From the NCBI GenBank assembly GCA_019137255.1, contig WPDH01000199.1, positions 51,373 through 115,372 on the forward strand: a stretch of DNA of 64,000 nt, read 5' to 3'. The stretch's first letter is position 1. Each line of letters opens with the position of its first letter. The position numbers and the translations under genes were made by a program. Source of the stretch: Corinectria fuckeliana. Taxonomy: Eukaryota; Ascomycota; Sordariomycetes; Hypocreales; Nectriaceae. The notes below the pieces were generated by a model. That model was given only the letters and a program-made list of their open reading frames with translations, ran no database searches and had not been told where the DNA came from. Of this stretch, positions 1 through 11,190 are shown one piece after another.

Positions 1-847
1 CCTATTCAGGGAGTCTTTACGAGAGATCGTGTGCAATGCAAGGTGTCGCGATATTTACGCTCGCGAAGCGTGGCTAGAACCATGGCCTAGGTCGCAATCA
101 GAACTCGTATAGACCAGACTGCCTCGAAGTATCTTGCCGCTTTCACAATGGCGCCTCCAATGTCATGGGACAAGAACCAGATTGGCCGTCTCTTCCTCTT
201 TGTCGCTTCAGTCATCATGACGCATAAAACGTTGGAAGGGTTGGAGAAGGCAAACCGTAATCTCTGGTCCCCGAAGCTCGAGAATGGCTTCCAACAACGC
301 TTCGGCCTCCTTATAGATACCGTACGAAGTCCAGGGCGTACCAGACCTGTCTCCTGGATCATAGCCATATAGCATGACTCTTCCAGAGTAGCCGGGCATG
401 CCACTGAATTCGTCGTTGAGCCATGACCGGTACTGCAGGCCTTGGGGGCGTTTCATCCACGTTGATCGGCTCCCGCTGTGAAGTCCATGAACACCAACTA
501 AGCTGAGTAGCCCAGGTGTTAGTAGGGTTCGAGACTGAATTGTTCAGTACTTACTTGTAGCTGACGTCTTCGGGCTCTTCATCTCCTGCTATCACTTCCA
601 ACCCAAGCCGGTGACGACTGCCAATAGGGTGAGAATAACGTCTACGAGGTCTTTTGTCGTCGCCGGTTCCTGAATCAGCAGAGCTCGAGAAGGCCGACGA
701 TGTCGGTTTGTTCGCCTCTTCAGAGCTCGTTTCTTCATGGCTCATTTCTTCATCGTTCACCTCTTCGGTGGTGGCAGGGACATCTGCCACCGGAAATTGT
801 GTGTCTTCTGCATTTGGCGCCGTATCTTCTTTTATCATTGCGGCCAT
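1..847 (-). CDS. Alpha/beta-hydrolase (SesB/SERAC1-like) gene, 5' part; runs off the left edge
   Basis: Joining exons 555-847, 256-502, 138-197 and 21-86 gives one continuous hydrolase-like reading. An acidic, low-complexity N-terminus (about 80 residues) is followed by LVGVHGLHSGS (oxyanion strand), WLNDEF, RVMLYGYDPGD and the elbow FLSHDIGGAIVKA, then KYRDTLHCTRSLV. This order matches the DUF676/SesB-type hydrolase modules found alone or at the N-terminus of fungal NLR-like proteins. The elbow has Asp where classical lipases have the nucleophile Ser (HDIGG against HSLGG). The intron at 503-554 is standard with a CTAAC branch. The 198-255 intron has a weak GTTTGC donor. The 87-137 intron is GC-AG. 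A GTAAAG donor at positions 20-15 suggests the coding region continues beyond the window, so the C-terminus is unknown. Enzyme activity is not established. It lies next to a conserved unknown and an ankyrin-protease pseudogene, a typical NLR-type neighbourhood. Confidence 0.68.
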
Positions 848-1132
848 GCTCTAGGTGGTATCGGCTCAGTCGGTTGAGCTTCAAGGGACGCATCTAGTTT
901 GAAGTACGACGGCACCAAAATGCCAGTTTGCCTGTCAGGCTCAACTGTGGGATCACGTCTGACATTCTCCGCTCAGCCCAGGCGACAATAAACCGGCCCG
1001 ACCCACACTGATTCGGCCTAACTGTGCTGTGAGCGACCATTTCGGGTTGTTGATTGTCTACTTATGTATCCAGAACTTGCGGGCTAGAGGTCCAAGTCTA
1101 GACAGAAAGCCCGGTGGCAGTCAATACCGCTT

Positions 1133-2024
1133 TTATTCAACGATGAAAGGCGCCTCCACAGAGAGTCTAACAGCGCAGAGCTTGTACAAATCGACGCTGG
1201 CAAGGCCCTCGGCCCCGAAACTCCTCCTCTTCTTTGGCCTGTTCCCTGTCAACTTTGGGTTGAAGAGCACGGGGTCGTCGAGAGGCACGCCCGTGAACTT
1301 GCTCTCCAGACCGGACACCCAGTCCACATCAGCCTCAAGCTCGACCAGGGCATTGAAGGGCTCGCTGTCGTCACGCCGCAAGAGGACGGCGGTTGTGATG
1401 GAGTCTGGAACGCCTGACTCGCGTCGTTTGTTTTCCTGCAGATTCCACACTGCCACAGTTGAGTCACCGCGGTTCTTCCCTTTGCCCAGGTTGATGGCCC
1501 CCGAACCGGTCGTAGCGTCTGTCACACCCCTGCTCACCGTCCTCTCGAATGTTGCTGATCCTCTAGTCTCGAGAAAAGGCACCCCGGAAGCCTCGAGGTT
1601 CAGTTGCCCGCCCCGCGTGGTTGACTCGGCATCTGTGGTGGGCACGATGGTCCATTTCTCCTCAGGCGCGATGGCGTCAACAACAGGCGCAGAGCCGCCG
1701 TTTTTACCCAGGAATTCGATCCTGACGCGAGCCCGCGTGACTCGTCGAGAGTTCTTCTGAGGGTCGAAGCGGAAGCGGAAGACCATCAGCGTCGCTTCAT
1801 CTCCATCGTCGTCGTAGGTTCCGTGGGTGACCTCGAGCAGCTCGACTCGGGTATGTATCTTTCCACGTGTGCGCTCAATGACATTTCGCCTCTCCTAGTT
1901 CCGAGATGGAGGCATTTTCGGTCCGGACTGTGCTATCTTCGCCGCCGATACGAAGATCCCCTAGGGGCTGCTTAAGCACGAGGAGAGGCTCGTCGCTATA
2001 CTCTTCATTTGGAGAGTCTGCCAT
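1133..2024 (-). CDS. Conserved-looking protein of unknown function
   Basis: I do not recognise this family. The main exon (about 1133-1895) encodes a soluble, beta-rich-looking protein with VFRFRFDPQKNSRR near its start, a stretch ending GVPDSITTAVLLRRD and a late VPLDDPVLFNPKLTG. It has no signal peptide or membrane segment. Upstream, an acidic leader beginning MADSPNEEYSDEP (ATG at 2022-2024) lies in another frame. An intron ending in CTAG just before GAGAGGCGA (about 1896) would join them, but the donor is unclear: GTGCTT would give about 85 bases, GTCCGG only 37. The gene may therefore start elsewhere or carry a small lesion. It lies between the hydrolase gene and the ankyrin-protease pseudogene, so a link to those genes is possible, but only by position. 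Confidence 0.55.
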
Positions 2025-2470
2025 TCTTGAATAATGGCTTTGAAAATGGGTGTAAAAGTCGCTCGAAGTGGCTTCCTTAGCATCATCGCGAGAGAAATGA
2101 GAAAAGGGTCTTGGTGCTTTTCTCACTCAGAGCTTTGCCCAGCCTTCTCTTACGTCAAGTACAGGTACCTAAAGAGTACTTCCACTACCTCGGTTCCCCT
2201 CAACAACGCCATCCCGGGTCGGGGAACACTTTGCGGCACGGGACGATCCTTCAATCTTCAGCTCGACAAGACAGCCAATTAATTGATGGGTCCTTAGACA
2301 CAGCCCCTCTGAAGGACATGGGCTGACAAACGCTGTCAGTGGCCTGCGGCTCAACCTCACTCTCTCGCGTCTCCTCACCTTTCTAGTCTAGCCTTGTCAC
2401 GCCTCTTCATGACGAGAAAGGTCCTTTTTTCGCTTCTTTTGAAGGGCGAGACCGATCGCGCGCTACCAAT
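2025..2470. other. Intergenic, no gene seen
   Basis: Divergent spacer between the unknown gene on the minus strand and the ankyrin-protease pseudogene on the plus strand. It has a pyrimidine-rich tract shortly before the ATG at 2471. No RNA gene or repeat was seen. Confidence 0.5.
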
Positions 2471-5400
2471 ATGACCTCAGAATTCGTCTACGAGAGCGAC
2501 ATCGACAATGATGAAGAGTTTGCCCTACCGGTTTCCGCCACACTAGGTTACCACGACGTAGACCATGTCAAGGCAGGATTCGACCGGGACATTGAGGACA
2601 CCATCAATCTTTCCCAGAGGCTTCAAGCCCAGCGTTTAAGAGAAAGAGAGGAGTCCAAAGAAAAGGATAAAACAGACAAGGCAAGAACGGAGGAAGAAAA
2701 AGAAAAGGACAAAGCACATGACAAGGAGAGGGAAAAAGAAAGGGGAAGACAGCTCCTGAGCTTTGTCGACAGCCGGAGAGCTGACTGGACAAAACCACAT
2801 GGGAAGGGCAAAACTTCCTCCATATGTTGGCTTACTCCAATTTTAACCGCAAGCCGGCCGCTAGTCTACAGTGGCTCATGTCTCGAGTTATGCTCAGAAT
2901 GCCTCATCTGATCGGTTTGGTGGACGGAACAAAACGCACTCCCCTCACTGTGGCCCTGTACCATGGCAATGAGGCCTTCAGCTATGCGGCTTGCTTCAAC
3001 CTCAAGCCAGAGACCTACCAGTGCTTCAAGGAACCGCTCGAGAGGGAGTGTGCGAGCCAGGGCAACGACCATGAGGCTACATGTCTGCACACAGCCTTGA
3101 CCTGTGTGTTCAGCAAGGAAGATCTGAGGCAGAAGATTGTCAAAGTCATGTGCAGTTTTGTTCCCGACAAGATGTTTACCACCAAAGACCACAAGGGTCG
3201 CACACCGCTCCACTTGGCGGTCGAATATGAGCGATGCTGCTAGGGACAAGTCGGCATTGTTGAAGAGTTGCTGCTTCGGGGACAGCAAGCATTGAATATT
3301 CCGATCCAGACCAACAAAACATTCTCAGTCTACCAATACCACGTGTATACTCGGCGACTGTTCGAGGCAAACCCGGCCAGGGCACCACCGGTGCCGGAAG
3401 AGCACAAGAGGAAGCAGACTCCGGCTACATGGAAGAACGAGGACGACGGCGAGGCTCGAACCAACTCCAGCGTCAAGAAGTCCGCTCCAAAGTCAGAAAA
3501 GACTGGCATGACCAGTATGGGCCCACCGCCACTACCCAGAGACAGAGACAGAGACAGAGGCGAGCCTCGGGTCGGCATCACCCGTCCGTTTACTCCCGGT
3601 CAAGACGTGGCGGCCTCCTCTTTTCGTATGATAGGTTCCAACCAAGAGAAGGGGAATGCTTCATACGTGGCAGGTAACTCACAAGAGAGGGCGGCACCCT
3701 TACCATCTCCCTCCTTGCATCCCATCGGCTCCTCCAGGGCCGCGGCCAATGCGTCGGCGCCCAAAAAAGCAGTAGCCAGTTCACTTGCTGCCCAGAAGGA
3801 TAAGGAGAGGCAGACTGCTGCTGAAGAGATTGCCCAACTACTCAAGCATCTTTACTTGCGCACGCAGAGCCCAGAGACTGCGGCTCATTGCCTGAATATA
3901 CACGGAAAGCTGAGTATGCATCTCCTCTTCTTCACAGTAACAAGGCTCGCGGAAGGGCTCGCTAACATATCGTACAGGCAAGGAACTATGGTTTGACTTT
4001 GGACCGCCCAAGAGGCTCACCAGGGCTGACTTTCGTAAACATTTCCGACATTTGCGATTTGACACGATCCTCCAATACGTGGCATTTCCTCTGGTTGAAC
4101 TAGAGGATCAGAAGCAAATACCCGATCTGAGATACGCAGGCAGGACGGTAAGAATGATGATCATTCCTTCGCTTTAGGGCTGCTACTAATTCATTCAAGG
4201 ACATGACTTTCTTCTTTGATTGGCTTCAGAAACAGCAAGTCACCCGAATTATCAAGGTAGATGCCCCCATGACCCAACATATACCTGCGTGTTGACTCCA
4301 GGAATAGGTTATTGTGGACGACCTAGAAAGTCCATCGCATAGTGACGAGGCTATTGAGAAATCACTGCGGCCTTTCGTAAGCGATTAACCGTCTTCAGCT
4401 GCGGGAACAAAACTTATCATTGTTAGAACGTTGAGATTCATGACTGGCGAAGATTAGATATTGATTTTGTCTCACTTTCTGAAGTTGGCCAGTGTCTACG
4501 TGAAATCACTCTTCATTGGAGCGGAAGAAACTCAGTATTGAGAGCATGGTCAGAGACAGAGGGACTTGCTCGGATGCCCACACTCAAGGTTATAAACCTG
4601 GTCCATTATGAGGTGCTCAGAGTTCTTGGCTGACAATTTCTGTCACTTTTGCTAACCTTGGCTTCTCATAGGGCCTCGAATCAAGTGGGAGAACACAGGA
4701 AAACCTCGACGCCTTTGGAAAGCGCCTTCATGAGTCGTGGCCCGAGAGCATACCTAAACCTAAAGTGAACCGGCCAAAAACTGGGGGTGGTCGCATGCTA
4801 CATCGTGGGCATTCAGTCGATACTCCGCCAGACCGACCAGAACGATCGGTTGATCCCCACAGATGGATGCAGTGCATGGAGAACTTTGCAGAGCATTTCC
4901 GTCAGGTTCCAGCTCTCAGAGACGACATTTCGGATCCAGACCTGGAGCCGGTCGAGGTGGCCCTCATTGATGATGGTGCTGATATCACGCGCGGTGATCT
5001 CGGCGACATGAAGGGGAAGAAATTCCCAGGCAAGAGCTTCTGCTACTACCAAGAGGACTCCACCCAGCGTGTTTCTCCATACTGACTCGTCCTCTGGTCA
5101 CGGAACCTTGATGGCGAGACTGATTCACAAGATCTGTCCCAGCGCCGTCATCCACGTCATCAAGTTGCAGACGTTTAGCGTCGAAAACTCGGATAAGCTT
5201 CAGATTAATGCCGACAGCGCCATCAAGGCCATCAAATACGCTGCAGAAAGGGGTGCTCACATTATATCAATGTCATGGACAATCAAGCCCCCCGAAGGAG
5301 ACAAGAAGAAGGAGTTTGACGACGCAATACACAACGCTCTCAGCACCAAGGACGTCCTCATGTTCTGCGCGGCCAGCGACCAAGGCAAATCAGCCGACCT

Positions 5401-5848
5401 GACGTATCCACACGGGAGCAACCGCACCAGTTTCAGAATCGGAGCTGCGAAAGCGACGGGCAGCATGGTTGATACGGTCGGCGATGCGCACGAGCTTGAC
5501 TTTATCCTCCCCGGTCACCAGGTTGTCATGAAGGGCAGCGACGATGTATTCGACAGGGATCTACAAAGATTCGAGGCCCACACAGGCAGCTCGGTTGCAA
5601 ACGCCCTCGCAGCAGGCCTAGCAGCACTGGTCATTGAGTGTGTCAGGCTGGGAGTCTTGTACACCAACGAGACGAAGCAGCAAGACCCAACCTTGGCCAT
5701 CAGGAAGTATGACCTGACCAGGATCCGTGATCGCAATAATATGAAGAATGCGCTGTTGTCGATCGGAACGAGCCGGAACACGGATAACAAGTACATCGAG
5801 GTGTGGGATAAGTTCGATGCTGAGGCAGAACGAAGGCTCTCGCATTGA
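2471..5848 (+). pseudogene. Ankyrin-repeat / subtilisin-like (S8) protease, decayed
   Basis: The order is an acidic N-terminus, a Lys/Glu-rich charged segment (coiled-coil-like), ankyrin-type units (GRTPLHLAVEYE around 3200), a Pro/Arg-rich disordered middle, a conserved linker (VEIHDWRRLDID) and a C-terminal subtilase domain. The catalytic triad is still readable: Asp in VALIDDGAD, His in SSGHGTLMA, Ser in HTGSSVANALAAG. Introns fall near 3915-3987, 4150-4200, 4257-4308, 4378-4427 and 4613-4671. Three lesions break the frame: a single-base loss near 2815 (GKGKT to FLHMLAY needs one more T), an in-frame TAG at 3241-3243, and one extra base at about 5083 that creates a TGA. Because conservation continues through every lesion, decay looks recent. 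Intact relatives are a known fungal architecture, thought to be recognition receptors with a protease effector. Sequencing error could explain the indels but less easily all three lesions. Confidence 0.85.
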
Positions 5849-6414
5849 TCAGCTGGAAAAGATTGCGACCCTGGCAAGGCACTTCCTTAGGAAAGGGCTC
5901 AATTATGGGGAGTAGGGCAATAATTATGTACCGTTTAGGAGAGGACATCGGCCGACACTGAGCGATTAGAGTCGAGTCCTAAGCTTGAGTCTTGGCTAAA
6001 TACTTATCTAAAGCAAACACCTTATTCCAAACGTGAAATGTGCAAAATGAACAATCACGCTATGAAAGATACATGGCAAATGCAATACATCACAACTATA
6101 GGTGGCCAGCTAATTAGTATACGGAGTTACATTTCAAAGACGGTCTTGAAGAAAACAAGGCTTCGGCCCCACAGCCTGCATTGTACCTCGTATTCACTAA
6201 GGGTCTTTAGGACTAGTAAGTCTATAATTAGTGTGGAACTCATCAGATGACGGTCTAGAGCTTCTTATGGGACGAGAAAATGCTGGGGGCAAATAAGCGT
6301 GGAAAAGAAAAGGGGGCCAGTGATTTCATAATAAGTAGAGTGCTCTCTGCAAAGTTTTCTTTCTGTCTCGAACTGCGATTGTCACTTTATTAGCAATCAG
6401 CAACCTGTTTTACC
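5849..6414. other. Intergenic, no gene seen
   Basis: Moderately AT-rich. It holds the 3' flank of the protease pseudogene and the promoter of the GH17 gene, with a pyrimidine-rich leader just before the ATG at 6415. Short frames here show no family features. Confidence 0.5.
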
Positions 6415-7432
6415 ATGAAGTTTCTCAACCTAGCCGCGGCCTTGCTGCTCCTGCCAGCGCAGGCCCTAGCCGGTCAGTACAAGGGTTTTAGCATCGGTGC
6501 CAACAAGGCCAACGGAGAGTGCAAGGCAACGGCGGATTGGAAGGCCGATTTCCAGGCCATCAAAGGCTGGGGCAAGGGATTCAACGCCATCCACACCTAC
6601 GCGTGCAGCGACTGCAACAGTAAGCTTCCAAGCCACTGACTGGCTGCCCATAGAAACGTTCCCTTTACTTACACATCACAACAGCGCTGGCAAATGCTGT
6701 TCCAGCCGCCAAGGCAACTGGCCTGAAAATCCTGGTTGGCGTTTGGGCCACCGACGATGCCCATTTCGGAGCAGAGAAGGCTGCCCTCCTGAAGGCAATC
6801 AAGGCCCACGGCACCGATTGGATCGCAGCCATCAGTGTTGGCTCTGAGGATCTCTACCGAAAGGACATCACCCCTCAAAAGCTCGCCAATCAGATTTACG
6901 ACGTCCGTGGAATGGTCGGACAGTACTCGAAGAAGATCAAGGTAAAGCGACATCTCAAGTCGTCTAACCCTGTTCTTGTCTAACGCATCAATACTAGGTC
7001 GGCCACGTCGATACCTGGAATGCTTGGGTGGATGGCGCCAACGATGTTGTAATCAAGGCCTGCGATATCGCCATCACTAATGGATTCCCATATTGGCAGG
7101 GTATTTCCGTCAAGGATGCCATTAGACTGAAGACATTCCAGACCTCTTACTCAAAGGTCAAGAGTCATGTCAAGGCGGTCAACTCAAAAGCTTCCGTCTG
7201 GGTCGGAGAAACAGGCTGGCCATCAAAGGGAGCCAATTACAAGAAGGCACTGGCGACACTCGGTGACTTGAAGATTTACTACAACAATGTCGGCTGTTGG
7301 CTTTGGAAGCAGACTGACGCCAGCGCCTTCTGGTTCACAGCATTTGACACCCCTCAATCGAGCCCTGAGGTTGAGAAACACTTTGGACTTGCCGACTCGT
7401 CCCGCAAGTTGAAATTTTCTTTGTCGTGCTAA
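6415..7432 (+). CDS. Secreted GH17 glucan endo-1,3-beta-glucosidase-like protein
   Basis: Exons 6415-6619, 6685-6941 and 6998-7432 give a 298-residue protein. A clear signal peptide (MKFLNLAAALLLLPAQALAG) is followed by a single GH17 (beta/alpha)8 domain. The general acid/base Glu is in SVGSEDLYR and the nucleophile Glu in VGETGWPS, each in the expected GH17 context. The start GFSIGANKANGECK and ending WKQTDASAFWFTAFDTP also fit fungal secreted GH17 enzymes. There is no GPI tail or carbohydrate-binding module. The expected role is cleavage of beta-1,3-glucan in the wall or medium, for wall remodelling or nutrient release. All introns are GT-AG and the gene appears intact. Substrate preference within GH17 cannot be read from sequence alone. 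Confidence 0.93.
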
Positions 7433-8106
7433 GGGATATTGAATACTGTATTTGAAAAGAATGTTTTTTAGATGTTCATCTTAGCTCACTTTATAATCTT
7501 ACATTGATATAGTGTCTAATAGATATTTAAAATAGACTGTTGGAACCATTAGGAAGCATCTCCAAAGGCGGGAAAAGCCTCAAAATAGTCGAGTCTTTTA
7601 TTGCAACAGTGAAAACAGTCAAATTGACGTCAATTTCTTAGCCTGACTATGGGTTTCTGTCTCTATCTCCAATATCGTTAACCTTGCAAGTACATCCTAG
7701 AGCGCGTAGCTTCTTTTCTCAGCGTACCATCTCCATGGCCTGACAATGGATCTCTGTTGCTGAAATCCACGCAATAAACTATGACAAGGTATTATTGGAA
7801 CTCTTTTGTCAGTTGCGCGGTGGTCTTGATATACCGCGGTGACAAGGACGCGGAAACTACCTAAAAAGCGCCAATGAGGAGAAACGAGATGCCCGTGTAG
7901 TTCTCTAGTGACTGGAGAGCTTCAGCAAAGAGGCAGTTTTACTCGAATTTTGTGTTTGTTTCTACTACTGAGAGATGTTTACTCCATCGATAAGAATAAT
8001 AACCTCCTAACTCTCTGTAAATTGGAACTACTGCTAGAAATGCTCTAATGACACCTGGCTTGAGTCTTATATCGGAGAAAAGCTATGAAAGGCAAGGTCT
8101 TTCTGT
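7433..8106. other. Intergenic, no gene seen
   Basis: AT-rich 3' flank of the GH17 gene, then the region upstream of the Nudix gene. No coding signal, tRNA or repeat was recognised. Confidence 0.5.
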
Positions 8107-8735
8107 ATGCTTGACGATACATTTTGCGGTGAGCTGAGGTCAGCTTGACGAGCTTCTGTTTCTTCACTAAAGACTCTGACTTGCCAATCAACTATACAAA
8201 ATGGTCCACGCTTCAGAAAATAGAGTACATCGATAAAGTCGGCGTTTCGCGAACATGGGAGGTCGCAGCTCGCAAGACGAGAGGAAAACACGGCGTAGAC
8301 GCAGTTGCCATGGGCATATTGCTGCATCCATCTAAGGCCTCGTCGACAATGCTGGCTATCCAATACCGCCCTCCTCTCGACTCGTTCACTGCTGAGTGGC
8401 CAGCAGGACTGATAGATGCCGAAGAGACTGCCCGGGAGGCGGCGGTCCGGGGTCTTAACGAAGAAACTGGCTATGGCTGCCGTCTGCTGGATGTTAGCTC
8501 GCCGCAAGCTGCGGATCTGAGCATGTCAAGCGCGAGTATGCAGATGGCAATGGTCGAAGTCTACCTCAATGAGGGCGATGAGGAATCTGAGCAGCGCTTG
8601 GAAGACGGCGAGCACCTACAAAGAGTCGTGGTACCATTGTCGAGCTGTACTCTCGCCTATCGCATGCTCGTCGCCGCAAAGCTCTTCCACTTTGTGGCTG
8701 GCATGCATTTTGTGCAGACTCAGAAATACTTCTAG
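8107..8735 (+). CDS. Nudix hydrolase, ADP-ribose pyrophosphatase-like
   Basis: The proposed exons are 8107-8128 and 8173-8735 (194 residues). The first exon is short and its 44-base intron lacks a strong branch site, so the start is tentative; the main exon has no ATG of its own near its beginning. The body follows fungal ADP-ribose diphosphatases: RTWEVAARKTRG, IQYRPPLDSF, then the Nudix box GLIDAEETAREAAVRGLNEE followed by TGY. In the consensus GX5EX7REUXEE the Glu after the Arg is replaced by Gly (RGLNEE, not RELNEE), while the terminal Glu pair is kept. That Glu normally helps bind the catalytic metal, so activity may be reduced or lost. Otherwise the frame is open to a natural-looking C-terminus. 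The expected role is hydrolysis of ADP-ribose or related nucleotide sugars in the cytosol. Confidence 0.8.
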
Positions 8736-9285
8736 AGAAGATACTAGCAAACTGCCAATCGATTACTTTATATTGGCCCGTATTTCCCATGGATTACTAA
8801 ACTACGCTATGATGTGATAAGATAGCAGCCTACAGAAACATCGCATGATGTCAATACTGGATCATGTCTTGTTGGATTCGGCCTTGTATTTTCGCCCAGG
8901 TACACATATAGCACACACTTGTGTTACATCGTCTTGCGAAGGCAGCGGCTCAAGAATTTTTGTATGGTTCTCCATTTCTGTCGTCGCAAGTTGCTGGAAC
9001 TTTTCGCTCCCTACCCACCCAAGTTGTCTGCTGGGAAACTTGCCACTATACTACCCAGAAGCCGGGGATCTTTAGAATCTCCCATATTTAGATATGAATC
9101 CCACTGGCTAGCCTCAACCTTATGAAAGTGGAAGCTCACACTTTACAGGTTCGGCACGTCGAAACCGAGTCGCGGCGGATATGTAGTTGATGTACAAAAT
9201 AGCGCGCTGGTGACGCATGTTGTTTTTCCTCCTCTGCCAAGGAGACGTAGTTAATCCTAGAAAGTGCCGAAACACGCCAGTGACC
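8736..9285. other. Intergenic, no gene seen
   Basis: Spacer between the Nudix gene and the S28 fragment. Only short frames without family features. Confidence 0.45.
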
Positions 9286-9574
9286 ATGAGACTGAACTCA
9301 AACTTGGTGGCTCTCAAGCTGCTTCTACTCTTGAGCTGTGCATCCGCTACCTTCTTGCGCGGACACAGGCTACAGCTTGGCCCTGTGGATGAAGAAGAAG
9401 CCAAATTCCGTCTCGCCGCCACCACTGTCAACAATAGCACCAATGGCTGGGGTACTTTTGACCAGCTCCTTGATCACTCTACCCCCAGCCTGGGTACATT
9501 CTGTCAATGGTACTGGTACGGAACCCAGTAGATACTTGAAGGGACCTGGCTCTCCTATAATCTGTTTCAACCCT
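9286..9574 (+). pseudogene. N-terminal fragment of an S28 (Pro-X carboxypeptidase-like) serine peptidase
   Basis: An ATG at 9286 opens a signal-peptide-like start (MRLNSNLVALKLLLLLSCAS), then a propeptide-like stretch and the S28 N-terminal signature GTFDQLLDHSTPSLGTF followed by WYWYGTQ. The frame is cut by TAG at 9529-9531, where the family normally has the Trp of a Tyr-Trp pair, yet conserved sequence (LKGPGSPIICFNP) continues in frame to a second stop (TGA). Nothing downstream resembles the catalytic part of S28 enzymes. This is therefore a truncated, decayed 5' piece of a secreted peptidase gene. A TGG to TAG change fits a G-to-A transition of the RIP kind, but one site is weak evidence. 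Confidence 0.75.
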
Positions 9575-10258
9575 TGAGAGCATTCTCAACCAATGAAAAG
9601 TTTCCTCTTTCACTGAAATCCTCTCTCACTTGACTCCCTCCTCCCCCCTTGTCAGCGCCATGTCATTTCCCCCGCAAATTACGCCGCGCCAGGTACATCC
9701 CAAACCTATCAGGGTTCCCTCTGTCATTAAAAGAGCCCGCCGGGGGGGTGGGCGTCGCTTGACATCGAAATTGTTCCATAACCAGGATGAAAGATCCTTA
9801 CGGTTTTCGTAGTGTGCGTAGCCGTTCCATCGCCGAATAGACTGAGGTCGTCGATGCGCCGGCGCAGATTTAATGGCATATTGTGTCGAGTGTGATCTTG
9901 TTTGTGGTGGGTTTTGTTTATTTTAATTCACCCTGCACTGCCGTTGCTAGTAGCGACACCCCCACGACGACGGCACGTGACCCGAAAAGCAATCTAGCGG
10001 AGCCTGGTCTGTAGGCGTCACCTCACCCAAATAACCTCCATATCTTCATGGTTGTCAGCCAATATCCAGCGTTTGACATCATGGCTCTCGGTTCGCCTGG
10101 AGAGTAACGGGAGAATGGCAGGCGGAACGTCGAAAAGCTATCGAGAACTTCAAAATATGGCTAAGATCTTCGAAACGGCATTGCGTTCTATTCCATAAAA
10201 TGGACGATTGGCGTCATCAGACGACTCACCTGGCTATCAACCTACTAAGTACCTATAA
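9575..10258. other. Intergenic, no gene seen
   Basis: Low-information sequence between two pseudogenes. The catalytic part of the S28 gene is not found here. No RNA gene was recognised. Confidence 0.45.
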
Positions 10259-11190
10259 GAGCGTCGGTCGGTCGCCGCACTTGCTGTGCAGAAGGAAACG
10301 CCAAACTGCTGAGAACCAGACCAGCGAAGAGTGGTTGAGGAAGGACGACAGGCGGGAACCATCTAGTGACGAGTCGGCGCCCAAGCCACCGGGCACGCCT
10401 ACGCCAACCGGGCGAAATACAGGGCAAGGAACTAGGCGGAGCCAGCGACTGTCGCGACGGTCGCGCGGAGAAAGTGGCGAACAAGGTCGGCAGTACTGTT
10501 GCCTTCTCGGAATGGTCAAAGGAGGTTTCTCGACCCAAAGTGTCCGAACGTGGCACTTAGTATAAGAACTGTGCTTTTTCAAGTGACCCTACTTGCGCAT
10601 GGCAACACCTTTGTGAGCAAGGGAACATTGCGGGCTTTCATCAAAGATCTCGAGCACGAGGCTGCGGTTTACGAGCGCTTCAAGCCGATCCAAGGCACCT
10701 ACGTACCTGTGTTCTTAGGTGCCATTGTCCTCCGATCAATGAAAAAAACCTATTATTACGACCACCGGGTATACGTGGTACAGCATCGACAAAGCAGAGA
10801 AGGTTGGCGATATATATAGGTCACTCGAAGATGAGGCCATTCGGTCCTTAAGCGTCATGCATCGAGAGGGGGTGATCTACACAGATGTAAGATTTGCAAA
10901 TATGTTGTTTAATACTGAGACTAATAAGGTTATAATGATTGACTTTAAATGGGCTTTACTACTTAAGCTGTCTTGGTGTCTGTTGGCGCAGTTGGTACCG
11001 AACAAGCGAGCATGGAAGTCGGAGACGATAGATGTTAAGAAGGTGACTGGTAATCTAAACAAACAAAGTCGGCCAAGTTAAAGCTTTTCAGATGATATTT
11101 GGTTAGCAAAGACGGCGTTCCTGGAGTGGAATACTTACCGAAGGATATGAGTTGCGAGAGCTCCTTGTTAGCAAATCCGAGAACGGCCGA
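10259..11190 (+). pseudogene. Protein-kinase-like relic (fungal kinase-like family)
   Basis: Pieces in several frames line up with one degraded kinase-like protein. An N-terminal disordered Arg/Pro/Ser-rich part leads to LEHEAAVYERFKPIQGTYVPVFLGA (the two halves span about 10650-10725). A shift near 10782 is followed by EDEAIRSLSVMHREGV, then the catalytic-loop equivalent TDVRFANMLFN and the metal-binding segment VIMIDFKWALL. A last piece, FSDDIWLAKTAFLEWN, sits near 11090-11135. The HRD-type Asp and Asn survive, but the frame does not. Such kinase-like genes are often repeated and decayed in ascomycete genomes. The local AT bias in the 3' half fits RIP. No function is claimed. Confidence 0.65.

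Noticed and set aside
1029..1760. A 243-codon open frame on the plus strand
   Set aside because: It is antisense to the unknown minus-strand gene, whose residues look far more protein-like. Ser/Pro/Arg-rich composition is typical of a shadow frame.
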